Source: a virus. Taken from it: a stretch of 32,079 bases of DNA. Below are positions 20,636-29,064 of the stretch, piece after piece (position 1 is the stretch's first letter; every line of letters begins with the position of its first letter). The stretch covers positions 1 through 32,079 of the IMG/VR virus record IMGVR_UViG_3300010413_000151; one strand, given 5' to 3'. Under the pieces are notes generated by a model. The model was not told the origin of the DNA. It saw only the letters and a program-made list of their open reading frames with translations, and did not search any database. Both the position numbers and the translations under genes were made by a program.

Positions 20636-21232
20636 ATGGCTAAAAACGTTGATAGTGTAGTAGCGATATTTGGGACCGTTAAAGATGCGGGTGATACAAA
20701 AATAAGGATTGACCCGGAAACAGGTTCTTTAGTTATCGTGCCCTGGCAACATTTTTTGATACACAAGGGGCTATTGTATGCCGCCGCATATATGCACGAG
20801 AGCATATCTAAAAATGGTGTAGCGGATATGATTGTCTCGGCGTGTCCTAATCACTCACTGCACGTTTTTTCTGCGAAGTGGGTATCTGGCGGTAAAGCGC
20901 ACCTAGAACTTTATGGCGCGCCTGTATGGGAAGAGGGGACCGGTACAGAAATTTACGCAAGCAATATGTTGTTTGGAAGCCCCAATACAAGCACTACGCT
21001 GATTATAGCAGACCCGGTGCTTACAAGTCCGGGTGTGCTGGCCCACAAGCAACTAATGGCGGGTGGTGTATTGCCTTATCTGTATGGCGGACACCACGAA
21101 ATTGCTCACGAGTGGGTGTTGCCAGCGGGCGGCAAAGTGCTGGTAAGAATTAGAAACCTGGCAAATACAACGGTGGACATTTCTTGGCAATTAAACTTTT
21201 TTGAAAACGGCGATAACATTTTATGGGATTAG
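20636..21232 (+). CDS. Phage structural protein (head-fibre-like family), copy 2
   Basis: 198 residues. V-P-W-Q-H-F-L-I-H-K-G-L-L-Y aligns with the landmark of the preceding protein, as do H-L-E-L-Y-G-A-P and H-E-W-V-L-P-A-G-G-K-V-L-V. These look like paralogs that diverged after duplication. ATG 20636 with GGTGAG. The 131-bp gap before it holds only a weak 5-bp hairpin at 20505-20518 and no convincing gene. It overlaps TerL by 10 nt. Confidence 0.55.
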   Translation: MAKNVDSVVAIFGTVKDAGDTKIRIDPETGSLVIVPWQHFLIHKGLLYAAAYMHESISKNGVADMIVSACPNHSLHVFSAKWVSGGKAHLELYGAPVWEEGTGTEIYASNMLFGSPNTSTTLIIADPVLTSPGVLAHKQLMAGGVLPYLYGGHHEIAHEWVLPAGGKVLVRIRNLANTTVDISWQLNFFENGDNILWD

Positions 21233-23079
21233 TTCAGACGTTGCCAGTGGTTAGCGACCCTCTTCTTACTGCAAGCGTGGAAGAGTGGGCGCTACACAAG
21301 GCGCGGTTGGTAAAACAGCTATACCAGCGCGGTTTAGAGTATGAGCCGTGGTCTAAAGATCGTGCTGATTGGTGGTACAAGTCGTTGACGTATTTCGTCA
21401 ACGAATTCATATTATCGCCGGTTGAAGGTATGGAAGACCAGGCGGAAAAGCTTCCAATGCCAGATTTTCACAGGGATTGGTATTGGTGGCGCGTGTCAGA
21501 GCAAAATTATCTCAATTTAGCCCCACGTGATCACGCAAAAACGTCTGTGCATACTGTGTTTTCTACGGTGTGGGAAATTTGCGTTAACCGGAATATTCGT
21601 ATCTTCATCGTTTTCTCAACAACGGATGTTGCGAAATTGGTGTTGGCGGAGATCAAAAGCCAGTTAACGCAAAACCCACTTATTCGCGCCGGGTTTGGCA
21701 TCTTCAATCCCGCTGAATTAGACGCGAGTGAGCGCACGGTTGACCAGGACTGGTCACAGAATAGCATCACGGTAAATCGCCCAGGTTTCGGCATCAAAGA
21801 CCCCACGGTTGCGGTTGCTGGCGCATTGACTAACGTGTTATCAAGGCGCGCTGATCGTTTGCTAGTTGACGACCCTCTCACGGACGCTATAGCCCACTCA
21901 GAAGCTAAATCGTTGGCACTAGAGCGTTGGTATGCAAATGACGTGCAACCCGTTTTGGTCCGTGGCGGACAAGAACTTATAACCGGCACTCTATATAGAA
22001 AGGGCGACTTTTACCATAAGATAATGGAATTGGATAAAGAGACCGGGGGCATATACAGAATCTTTGTCGGTGATGCAATTCTCGATGAGGCAAACAAGAC
22101 TGTTTTATGGCCCGAAAGATGGTCTTATAAAGATTTAGAAATTCAGCGCGCCAAACTTGGTTATGTCCACTTTAACCGTAACTATAGAAACAGGATTGTA
22201 TCAGACGCGGATAGCGTGTTCCCGATGATATGGTTTACGGGCGGGCTAGAAGAGTCTACGGGCATTGTGTACCGTGGTTGCTTTGAGCCAACGCTAACAC
22301 TTGGGATGGGACCAAAATTACCCGGTCGTGGTCGTTGGTTGCAGTATATTGTTATGGGTGTTGACCCCGCTATAGGCTATTCGGACACTGCGGCTTATTT
22401 CGCGCTGGTTGTATTGGGCATAAATTATAGAAACGAGATCGTCATTGCCGATTTGGTTAGGGGTCAGTACGGATTTGTGCATCAAAAGCGCCTCATTGCT
22501 CAAAAGTATTACCAGTGGAAACCCAGGCACGTTATCGTGGAGTCAAATGCGTATCAAAAGGCGCTGGCTGAAGGTATGCAAGAAAGTTATCCAGAAATAC
22601 CAATAGTGCCGTATTACACGAGCGGTCAGAGGTTGCCGCCCGATATCGGTGTTCCGGGTATGGATGTCTACTTTGAAACCGGGCGCTTCAGGATACCGCG
22701 CGGAAGCCAGCACTCTATTGAGGCCACAGACAAATTGATAGAAGAGTTGCACTACTGGGGTGTTCACGACACATCTGACACTGCTATGGCGCTGTGGTTC
22801 GCTTTTCAGAGAGTAGTTGACAAGCTTGAAAGAATGGGCGCGTTGCCGCCTACTGAAAACCTGATATTTGGCGACCGCTTACGTTGGGAAGCCGGGATGA
22901 TAAAGGGTTTGGGCGGCGGTATCATACCACGTGGCGTGCAAGCCGAAATAGCGCGCGCGGCTATGGCTGGCCCACTAGCCAGGAGATCACCAATAGGAAA
23001 CCGGGGTGTTGGGCTGTTTAGCACAGCGTTCACAAGGCCCGGTAGGAGAGTAGTCGATGGAAGATACACGGATGATTGA
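21223..23079 (+). CDS. terL: Terminase large subunit
   Basis: 618 residues, normal for TerL. The N-terminal ATPase has the adapted Walker A L99-A-P-R-D-H-A-K106-T107-S and Walker B L-L-V-D216-D217. The C-terminal RNase-H-like nuclease has V-D381-P-A-I-G, V-I-V-E440-S-N and H-D-T-S-D519. It cuts phage DNA and drives it into the prohead through the portal, which is the next gene. The Walker A lacks the usual G-S-G-K and has the R-x-x-A-K-T/S form common among terminases. ATG 21223 is inside the 3' end of the previous gene with no clear ribosome site, suggesting coupling. About 70 extra residues lie after the last catalytic acid. Confidence 0.9.
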   Translation: MGLVQTLPVVSDPLLTASVEEWALHKARLVKQLYQRGLEYEPWSKDRADWWYKSLTYFVNEFILSPVEGMEDQAEKLPMPDFHRDWYWWRVSEQNYLNLAPRDHAKTSVHTVFSTVWEICVNRNIRIFIVFSTTDVAKLVLAEIKSQLTQNPLIRAGFGIFNPAELDASERTVDQDWSQNSITVNRPGFGIKDPTVAVAGALTNVLSRRADRLLVDDPLTDAIAHSEAKSLALERWYANDVQPVLVRGGQELITGTLYRKGDFYHKIMELDKETGGIYRIFVGDAILDEANKTVLWPERWSYKDLEIQRAKLGYVHFNRNYRNRIVSDADSVFPMIWFTGGLEESTGIVYRGCFEPTLTLGMGPKLPGRGRWLQYIVMGVDPAIGYSDTAAYFALVVLGINYRNEIVIADLVRGQYGFVHQKRLIAQKYYQWKPRHVIVESNAYQKALAEGMQESYPEIPIVPYYTSGQRLPPDIGVPGMDVYFETGRFRIPRGSQHSIEATDKLIEELHYWGVHDTSDTAMALWFAFQRVVDKLERMGALPPTENLIFGDRLRWEAGMIKGLGGGIIPRGVQAEIARAAMAGPLARRSPIGNRGVGLFSTAFTRPGRRVVDGRYTDD

Positions 23080-24562
23080 TAGCGCACTGCCAGCGGCGGT
23101 AGAGTTGGCAGAAATGCAAATGCCAAGGATGTATTTAGATGTCGAGCAACCAAACATTATCCGCAGGGTTGCCAATCGCTTACTTGCCAAGCCTGGTCCG
23201 AAGCCGCGCATTAAAACGTATGCGTATAGAGGCAAGACTCCGCCTCAGCTATACTCGACAATGCGGCGGATTGGTGAATACAGGGAAGACCCTGTTTCAC
23301 TGGAAACATACGATCTAATTAGGCACTACCCGGTTGTGAAGCTTGGACTTGTCGCGCGCGCAGCACCGATTTTCACGGCGCTTAGAGAAGTCAAGGTTGA
23401 TGGTAGCAATGAAGATATAAACGCGTTTATAGAATATGTCTTTGTCAAGGAGTGGCTTATCAAGCTTGCTCAGCAAACTATTATACCTAGCTACGCTTTT
23501 GGAATTGCGCCCAATGAGGTAGTGTGGAAGTCTGTTCCAAAGCTTACCGTTGAATATGTAAACTCTGAGGGTATGCCGGGTGTGGCCTGGAATGGACCGG
23601 CATTACTGTTTGATGAGTTTAGATTTATACACCCGTTGTCCCTGAAAGAAATTGTTATCAAGAAAGACAGGACAAAAGACTATAACGGCTTAATACAGTG
23701 GCCGCCCGCTGGACAGGAAGAGATATGGATACCGCCCGTAAAGACGTTGCACTTTGTAAATAATCAGCTATGGGCCGGTTTGTGGGGCGAAAGCGAGTTA
23801 CGCGCTCTCTACGCGGGTTGGTACTATGCAGAATTTTTCAGGGCGCTACAGGCTGACTATCTCAGGTTCAAGGTTATTCCGCCTCTCGTTGGTTATGCGC
23901 CGCCTGGTACGCGTATAGACGAAAACGGTGTAGAGAGAGACAATATGGAAGTGGCGGGTGAGGTTCTGGCGGGCGCTTTCGCAAATATGGTTGTTGTGCT
24001 ACCAGATGAAAGGGATGATCGGGGAAACCAGCAATGGAGTTATCAAGAACTAACAACCCAGAACGTAAGCGATGTATACACAAAAGCGATTGAAGAATTA
24101 GAAGTGCTTATGTTGCGGGCTATGCTTGTGCCAGAAAGAACCGTAACACAAAATATGGCCGCTGTTGGGTCATACAACCAGGCGCAAGAGCACGCTGAGC
24201 GTATGGTTGATATGGCTAAACTGGAAACCGATCATTTTCTAGCAATGGTAAACGAACACCTAATACCCAAGCTTGTTGAAGACCATTTTGGACCGGACGC
24301 GCCGCCAGCAAAGATTAAGGCGCACAACTTATCTGAGGCGCTTAAGGAAAAGCTGCAAACCATCGTGTTGACCATTTTGCAGAATGATAAATACGGCATA
24401 TACGCTCAGCAAGTTGCGTTTCAAGACCTATTGGAGTTTGTGGGTATACCGTGGCGAACTGGCGGAAAAGAGGGGTTGCCAGAGCCAATATTCCCTGAGC
24501 CAGCAACACCCGGCGCGCCAGACGAAACCGGCAACGGCGACGATAGTGTTGACAAACGTTAA
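23057..24562 (+). CDS. Portal protein
   Basis: 501 residues. The order (R-I-G-E-Y-R-E-D-P; long helical stem around 110-140; H-F-V-N-N-Q-L-W-A-G-L-W-G-E-S-E-L-R at about 230; A-Y-A-G-W-Y-Y-A-E-F-F-R; later V-P-E-R-T-V-T-Q) matches phage portal proteins of the Mu gp29/DUF935-like group. It forms the dodecameric ring at one capsid vertex. ATG 23057 follows GGAGAG and overlaps TerL by 23 nt. The C-terminal tail is Pro/acidic. Its 3' end contains the -35 box of the next promoter. Confidence 0.8.
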   Translation: MEDTRMIDSALPAAVELAEMQMPRMYLDVEQPNIIRRVANRLLAKPGPKPRIKTYAYRGKTPPQLYSTMRRIGEYREDPVSLETYDLIRHYPVVKLGLVARAAPIFTALREVKVDGSNEDINAFIEYVFVKEWLIKLAQQTIIPSYAFGIAPNEVVWKSVPKLTVEYVNSEGMPGVAWNGPALLFDEFRFIHPLSLKEIVIKKDRTKDYNGLIQWPPAGQEEIWIPPVKTLHFVNNQLWAGLWGESELRALYAGWYYAEFFRALQADYLRFKVIPPLVGYAPPGTRIDENGVERDNMEVAGEVLAGAFANMVVVLPDERDDRGNQQWSYQELTTQNVSDVYTKAIEELEVLMLRAMLVPERTVTQNMAAVGSYNQAQEHAERMVDMAKLETDHFLAMVNEHLIPKLVEDHFGPDAPPAKIKAHNLSEALKEKLQTIVLTILQNDKYGIYAQQVAFQDLLEFVGIPWRTGGKEGLPEPIFPEPATPGAPDETGNGDDSVDKR

Positions 24563-24577
24563 GCCGTATGATATAAT
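24549..24577 (+). promoter_or_regulatory. Promoter, leaderless start
   Basis: TTGACA (24549-24554), 17 bp, perfect TATAAT (24572-24577) with TGA before it. ATG 24584 is 6 nt after the -10 box, and no ribosome site is present. It overlaps the end of the portal gene and starts a new unit. Confidence 0.85.
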
Positions 24578-24583
24578 CGCTTT

Positions 24584-24823
24584 ATGTATTCTTTCAAGTA
24601 TTGGGGTGATAGCGAAAACGAAGAGGAATGGTTAGTAAATCACGATGGTAAGGTTATCGTGTTCCCAAGCCTTAAGTTTGCAAAGGCGCTATTACCCATA
24701 CTTACTAGTGGCATTGCCCGACGCGTGACCATAGAGAAATACAATGGCGAACTTGAAACGGCACCATTATCACGTGAGGCAGAAATAGCCAGGGCGTTAG
24801 AACAAAATGACAGACGACGTTGA
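24584..24823 (+). CDS. Hypothetical protein (79 aa)
   Basis: Leaderless by promoter position. N-terminal F-K-Y-W-G-D, then I-V-F-P-S-L-K-F-A-K-A-L-L-P-I-L; basic C-terminus (N-D-R-R-R). No family recognised. It overlaps the next gene by 17 nt. Confidence 0.6.
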   Translation: MYSFKYWGDSENEEEWLVNHDGKVIVFPSLKFAKALLPILTSGIARRVTIEKYNGELETAPLSREAEIARALEQNDRRR

Positions 24824-25121
24824 TATACCTAAGCCCATTCAGAGAAGTGCGTATGTCGAAATAACGAGTGATGTGTTGTGCCAGCGTCTAATTTGGCTCA
24901 AAAGATTTGTGGATAGAAACGGGTTTTTCCCGACATACGAAATGATAGCGAACGGTTGGCAAGTAACCAAGTCAGCCGTAAGGCACTCACTTTCTCTTAT
25001 GGCTGAGCGCGGATGGGTAAGGTTTGTTGGTAAGAGGTCTATTTTAACCAACGAAGATACGTGCTATGAACCGAAACCCGAAAGGGTTGTAACGGGGGAA
25101 GGATGGCGAAGGTTGAGCTAG
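24807..25121 (+). CDS. Winged-helix DNA-binding protein (104 aa)
   Basis: Residues 30-75 (F-V-D-R-N-G-F-F-P-T-Y-E-M-I-A...V-T-K-S-A-V-R-H-S-L-S-L-M-A-E-R-G-W-V-R) follow the LexA-N/MarR-like winged-helix layout: helix, turn, recognition helix starting S-A-V-R-H, then a wing strand. It is a candidate regulator of late gene expression and sits directly after the leaderless promoter. The exact operator is unknown. No clear ribosome site, so probably coupled. Confidence 0.55.
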   Translation: MTDDVDIPKPIQRSAYVEITSDVLCQRLIWLKRFVDRNGFFPTYEMIANGWQVTKSAVRHSLSLMAERGWVRFVGKRSILTNEDTCYEPKPERVVTGEGWRRLS

Positions 25122-25321
25122 GTTTGTCAGCTATATCGCTGGCGCTGTTAGCCACAATTCTATACATCATAAGAATGAAGCCCCGCAAGCCGAAAAGACC
25201 GGAATGGCAACAGGTCTATCTTGATACGGCTGGCGGGTATGTTTTGTGTTGGTGTAATGATATTCTTACAACGACCCAGGCAGTTTTTTTACATTGGCAA
25301 ATGGGGCACTTTGATAGGTGA
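25103..25321 (+). CDS. Small membrane-anchored protein (72 aa)
   Basis: ATG 25103 with GGGGGAAGG. An N-terminal transmembrane helix (about 5-23) is followed by a basic stretch (K-P-R-K-P-K-R-P) and a soluble part with C-W-C. No family recognised. Confidence 0.55.
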   Translation: MAKVELGLSAISLALLATILYIIRMKPRKPKRPEWQQVYLDTAGGYVLCWCNDILTTTQAVFLHWQMGHFDR

Positions 25322-25324
25322 TAT

Positions 25325-26551
25325 ATGGACGATCTTAACATATCTGAAGATTACGGTTTTGTGATAAGGAACCTGATCAGGTCGGGCTTTGAAGGAAATT
25401 TCGCTGAGCATATCAAAGACACCTTGCGCGCTTGGGATAATCCCACTGATAGTCCTGCGGAAGTGATAGGATATTTAACACAAAAGGGCTATGAGTTCGG
25501 CACAAGCGGTCTATCTATGCACGCGAAAGCCGTTGATCTTATGGCGCATCTGATTGAGTATTATACCACTCTGCCTAGCTACAATATATTGGTGGTGTCA
25601 ACCGCGTCAATACTAACACCACCTGAGCGGTATGGCGGTATGGAAAGAATGGTAGATTACTTGTCACGCGGGCTAAGTTTTCTGGGGCATCACGTGCAAG
25701 TGGTCGCCAAGACGAAGTCAACAAATCCTTTCATAATTGCAACGGCGGGCGATGAAAAAGATTTTCCCGAAGTTGTTTCTGAAATAATTGACGAATTCGA
25801 TATAGTAATTGACCTTTCGCACGATAAGCGCATAGGGCAAACTTACCCAGAGAAACCACAGCTAAATGTGTACCAAGTTATGAGTGTTGGGCACAGGGTG
25901 AATCCTGTGTTTATTTCATATGGGCAAAAGCGGCACACTAGGCTAAATGGGCCTGTGGTGCATTATGGGTTGCGCCTGGAAGACTACCCCGTGAATTACC
26001 GTGTTCGGGATGATTACTTGCTGTATATGGGGTCTATCATACCAGAGAAGCGGGTAGAATGGGCAATTGATGTTGCGCTGAAAATGGGCAGGCCCATTAA
26101 GATAGCCGGTCCTCACTGGGAACCGGACTACTGGAAAAACGTAATAACACCATTGCTTAAAGCTGAGGGGGTGGATTATGTAGGCGACGTTGGCGGAGAG
26201 CGAAAGCTAGAACTGTTGCAAAACGCATTTGCCCTTATACATCCAGTTGGCGGATTTAATTGGGTAGAAGCGGGGGCGATAATCGCACAAGAAAGCAATG
26301 CTGTTGGTACTCCGGTTGTGGCAACAACAAACGGGTGTCTCCCGGAATATATTAGAGACGGAGAGAACGGCTATATGAGTGATACGCCCGATGGTATGGT
26401 TGAAGCTATGAAACCGATGGTAGAGGGACGCGGGCCAACTTGGTTTTCTTGTCGAAAAGCAACCGCGCCTAGAAATTGGTTTAAGATGTCTATTGACTAC
26501 CACAACTTAGCTACAGATGTTCTAAATGGACAAAGATGGACAGGAGGCTAG
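25325..26551 (+). CDS. Glycosyltransferase, GT-B fold, family 4 type
   Basis: 408 residues. R102-Y-G-G-M-E107 begins the N-terminal Rossmann domain, preceded by about 85 extra residues of unknown role. The C-terminal donor domain has L-Y-M-G-S-I-I-P-E-K-R near 235, E323-S-N-A-V-G-T-P-V-V and P-E341-Y-I-R-D-G-E-N-G-Y, the family 4 signatures for nucleotide-sugar binding. It would transfer a sugar from an NDP donor. ATG 25325 with AGGTGA. First of five glycosyltransferase genes. Confidence 0.8.
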   Translation: MDDLNISEDYGFVIRNLIRSGFEGNFAEHIKDTLRAWDNPTDSPAEVIGYLTQKGYEFGTSGLSMHAKAVDLMAHLIEYYTTLPSYNILVVSTASILTPPERYGGMERMVDYLSRGLSFLGHHVQVVAKTKSTNPFIIATAGDEKDFPEVVSEIIDEFDIVIDLSHDKRIGQTYPEKPQLNVYQVMSVGHRVNPVFISYGQKRHTRLNGPVVHYGLRLEDYPVNYRVRDDYLLYMGSIIPEKRVEWAIDVALKMGRPIKIAGPHWEPDYWKNVITPLLKAEGVDYVGDVGGERKLELLQNAFALIHPVGGFNWVEAGAIIAQESNAVGTPVVATTNGCLPEYIRDGENGYMSDTPDGMVEAMKPMVEGRGPTWFSCRKATAPRNWFKMSIDYHNLATDVLNGQRWTGG

Positions 26552-26554
26552 TAA

Positions 26555-27058
26555 ATGAGTACCGATCAAGTATTGTATCTAATTTACAATTTCATTCTGA
26601 GCCTGTGGGCCGACACCGTTGTTAAGGTGATTGTGCTTCAGGTCTCGCTAAACTTCGTGGCGGCTATTGCCGCCGCCGTTGCAACCGGCGCGTTTAAGGT
26701 TGACAAGCTAATCGAAGTGTTTTATCGAAAGCTTTTCCCGCTGATTATGATATACGCTATTTCTCGTGTTGTATCAGAGGCGTTGTCTACCCTACAACCT
26801 GGGGATGTCGGCGGGGTTTTTGATACGCTGGTTACGTTTATCTTAGCTAATCTTCCACTGCTTTCACTGGCGGCAATTGAGTTGCTACTTATCAAAGACC
26901 TGCTTAATAGTCTGGCTCAAATTCCTGGGCTTCAGGGTATGACAGATGCGGTGCCTAGCAAGCTTGGGAATACCGTCTTTGATAGGGACACTCTACTTAC
27001 GGCCCAAGCCAACCGGCGCGCACCCGTTATAGAAAGGGTGCCGCCTAAGGGTTACTAA
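26555..27058 (+). CDS. Putative holin-like membrane protein (167 aa)
   Basis: ATG 26555 with AGGAGG. Three or four hydrophobic helices (about 20-46, 60-75, 85-112) with the pattern L-N-F-V-A-A-I-A-A-A-V-A-T-G-A-F-K-V-D-K-L, similar to phage holins that have a long first helix, a G-x-F-x-x-x-K-L turn and a second helix. The polar C-terminal tail is about 50 residues. No endolysin lies beside it in the window, so lysis function is not supported by context. The TAA stop is in the sixth palindrome. Confidence 0.45.
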   Translation: MSTDQVLYLIYNFILSLWADTVVKVIVLQVSLNFVAAIAAAVATGAFKVDKLIEVFYRKLFPLIMIYAISRVVSEALSTLQPGDVGGVFDTLVTFILANLPLLSLAAIELLLIKDLLNSLAQIPGLQGMTDAVPSKLGNTVFDRDTLLTAQANRRAPVIERVPPKGY

Positions 27059-27065
27059 CCGTTAG
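27055..27065. repeat. Stop-codon palindrome, copy 6
   Basis: CTAACCGTTAG, an 11-bp odd palindrome with shorter arms than copies 3 and 5. TAA at 27056-27058 ends the holin-like gene. The ATG of the next gene begins at 27066, directly after the right arm. GTTAG-ATG also occurs at 5724 and 6120 without a full left arm. Confidence 0.65.
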
Positions 27066-27317
27066 ATGGTAGATGTATGGGGGGCGCAGGCAGTAGTAGC
27101 CAATAACACAGAGCCATTCACGCAAGCTGAATTCCTTGACGAAATTCAAAACATATTAGACGATGCTAGATCGGGAATGTCAGAAACGTTGGTTACTACT
27201 GCCTGTATGATTACCGTCTTAAGGTACGCGAACGGCATTGGTGTAAATATTGACGAAGAAGTTAGCAACGCAATTCGTAGTGCGGTAACGAATGAATGGA
27301 AGAAAAGAACAAGATAG
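27066..27317 (+). CDS. Hypothetical protein (83 aa)
   Basis: ATG 27066 abuts the palindrome; no separate ribosome site. Mostly helical and acidic (T-Q-A-E-F-L-D-E-I-Q-N-I-L-D-D-A). No family recognised. It overlaps the next gene by 22 nt. Confidence 0.6.
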   Translation: MVDVWGAQAVVANNTEPFTQAEFLDEIQNILDDARSGMSETLVTTACMITVLRYANGIGVNIDEEVSNAIRSAVTNEWKKRTR

Positions 27318-28024
27318 CGTTGATAGTGCCGTCATATAATGATTGGCATTTCTTAGCCAGATTTACCGATTCGTTGTTTCAATCAATAACTGGCGTGCCA
27401 TTTCAGATAATAATAGTTGATGATCATTCCACAGACGGCACCGTTGCGTGGGTTACTAGCAACCTTGAAAATTACGTAACGTATATAAGGCCAGAAAGCA
27501 AGTCGTATTTTACCAGGGCTGTGAATCACGGTATTTCCTACGCGCTTCAAAATACAGAAAGTGATTATTTTCTTATCGTTAATAGCGATATTACATTTAC
27601 AGATTATTGGGGCGCTGGTATGGTTGGCACGTCTATACAGAAAGAGGCCGGTATAGTTGGCGCTACCCTATTAAACCCAAACGGCACATTACAACACGTT
27701 GGCGCATTTGGCCGGGGTAGGCATATCGACATAAACAAAATACAGACCCGGTTTTTTGATGGGTACGAACCGGCGTGGGTCACTGGCGCGGCAATGATGG
27801 TTAAGCGTGAAGTATTTCTAGAAATAGGCCTGTTTCCCGTTCTGGTTGGTGAGCCGGTGCAATACGACGCATCGGATAGAGAATTCTGCAAAAATGCTAC
27901 ACTGGCCGGAATCAATATAGCAGTTAGCCCCGTAGTTTTATATCATCACACATTGCAAGCTGAGAGCTACCGGCGTGCTATGGGCCAATACAGTAGTTTT
28001 GCAATGTCTCGCGCGGACAGGTGA
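27296..28024 (+). CDS. Glycosyltransferase family 2 (GT-A)
   Basis: 242 residues. I-V-P-S-Y-N at the start, I-V-D42-D43-H-S-T-D-G-T for nucleotide binding and V-N96-S-D98 at the DxD-like metal site are GT2 signatures. V-T-G-A-A-M-M-V-K-R-E-V-F follows as in rhamnosyl- and related transferases. It uses an NDP-sugar and a metal ion. The donor is unknown. Second glycosyltransferase gene, overlapping the previous gene. Confidence 0.8.
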   Translation: MEEKNKIALIVPSYNDWHFLARFTDSLFQSITGVPFQIIIVDDHSTDGTVAWVTSNLENYVTYIRPESKSYFTRAVNHGISYALQNTESDYFLIVNSDITFTDYWGAGMVGTSIQKEAGIVGATLLNPNGTLQHVGAFGRGRHIDINKIQTRFFDGYEPAWVTGAAMMVKREVFLEIGLFPVLVGEPVQYDASDREFCKNATLAGINIAVSPVVLYHHTLQAESYRRAMGQYSSFAMSRADR

Positions 28025-28026
28025 AA

Positions 28027-29064
28027 ATGAGAGTTTCAATAGTAAGAGATCGTTGGCTTAACCCTTGGGACGTTGGTAACTATGCGGGCTTAACAGATAT
28101 GGTAGGTAGCTTGACGTTTTGGGGACGACAGACCGCTAACGGTGATATAGACTGGCAGGCGTTGCGCGAATTGTACCCCGGTGCCGAATTCAAAGCATAC
28201 AACAGAACGTATGAGGTTATAGAACACGAACCGGACATTATTGATGTGCCAGACGCTCACTATGAGTTCACACAAGACTTGGTTGGCCGTGGTATAAAGA
28301 CCGTGATTGCAACCTGGGATAACCTACCCGGCAAGAACACAATAAACACTAGCGCCAGAAAAGCACTTATTGAGGCAGATGGTTTTATAGCTAGAAGCAC
28401 TATGGCAAAACAGGCGCTTATGTTTGATGGTGTAGTGCCTGATAGGATTAGACGGATACCGGGCGCTGTTAACACAAATTTCTTCAAGCCGCTCAAAACC
28501 ACTGAGCGTGAAGATGCTGTTTTATTTGTGGGAAGATTGGTAAATGAAAAGGGAATACAGGTTTTGATGTGGGCGATATCCCAAGTCCCCGGTGTTGAGT
28601 TGTGGATTGTGGGCACAGGCCCGGAAGAAGAGGCATTAAAGAAATGGACCGATTACGCGGGTATACACGATAGAACAAGATGGTTAGGAACACTGTCGAG
28701 ACACGAATTAGCAGATGTATACAGACAAGCAAAGGTGCTTGCAGTTCCTAGTGTGCCAAAACTAGAAAGTCACCCATACTCGACTTGGTTAGAGCAATTC
28801 GGGCAAGTCATCATAGAGGGCTTAGCATCCGGGTTGCCCATTGCCGGGTCTTTGAGTGGTGCTATACCTGAGGTCGGCGGAGATGTTGCGGGACTTTATC
28901 ACATTCCGATGCAATGGCCGAAATTGGCGGAAGACATTAACACTATCATTTTCGGTAAGGGAGTATTCACTAGAATGTCACGTGCTGCGAGAAAAAGGGC
29001 GGTTACGTATTATGATAGTATTATTGTGGCCGAAAAAACCCTTTCCTGGTACAACGTACTATGA
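28027..29064 (+). CDS. Glycosyltransferase, GT-B fold, family 4 type
   Basis: 345 residues. V-L-F-V-G-R-L-V-N-E-K-G near 165 is the usual start of the donor domain; E-Q-F-G-Q-V-I-I-E-G-L-A-S-G-L-P-I near 255-271 and G-A-I-P-E-V follow. The N-terminal domain has D-V-P-D-A-H-Y-E-F and W-D-N-L-P-G. ATG 28027 with ACAGGTGA; GTG 28021 lies inside that site. Its 3' end overlaps the next ATG by 4 nt. Confidence 0.8.
   Translation: MRVSIVRDRWLNPWDVGNYAGLTDMVGSLTFWGRQTANGDIDWQALRELYPGAEFKAYNRTYEVIEHEPDIIDVPDAHYEFTQDLVGRGIKTVIATWDNLPGKNTINTSARKALIEADGFIARSTMAKQALMFDGVVPDRIRRIPGAVNTNFFKPLKTTEREDAVLFVGRLVNEKGIQVLMWAISQVPGVELWIVGTGPEEEALKKWTDYAGIHDRTRWLGTLSRHELADVYRQAKVLAVPSVPKLESHPYSTWLEQFGQVIIEGLASGLPIAGSLSGAIPEVGGDVAGLYHIPMQWPKLAEDINTIIFGKGVFTRMSRAARKRAVTYYDSIIVAEKTLSWYNVL

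Noticed and set aside
20560-20643. 28-codon frame in the 131-bp gap before the second structural gene
   Set aside because: The GTG has only a weak ribosome site and the peptide (Gly/Arg-rich) shows no feature; too little support.
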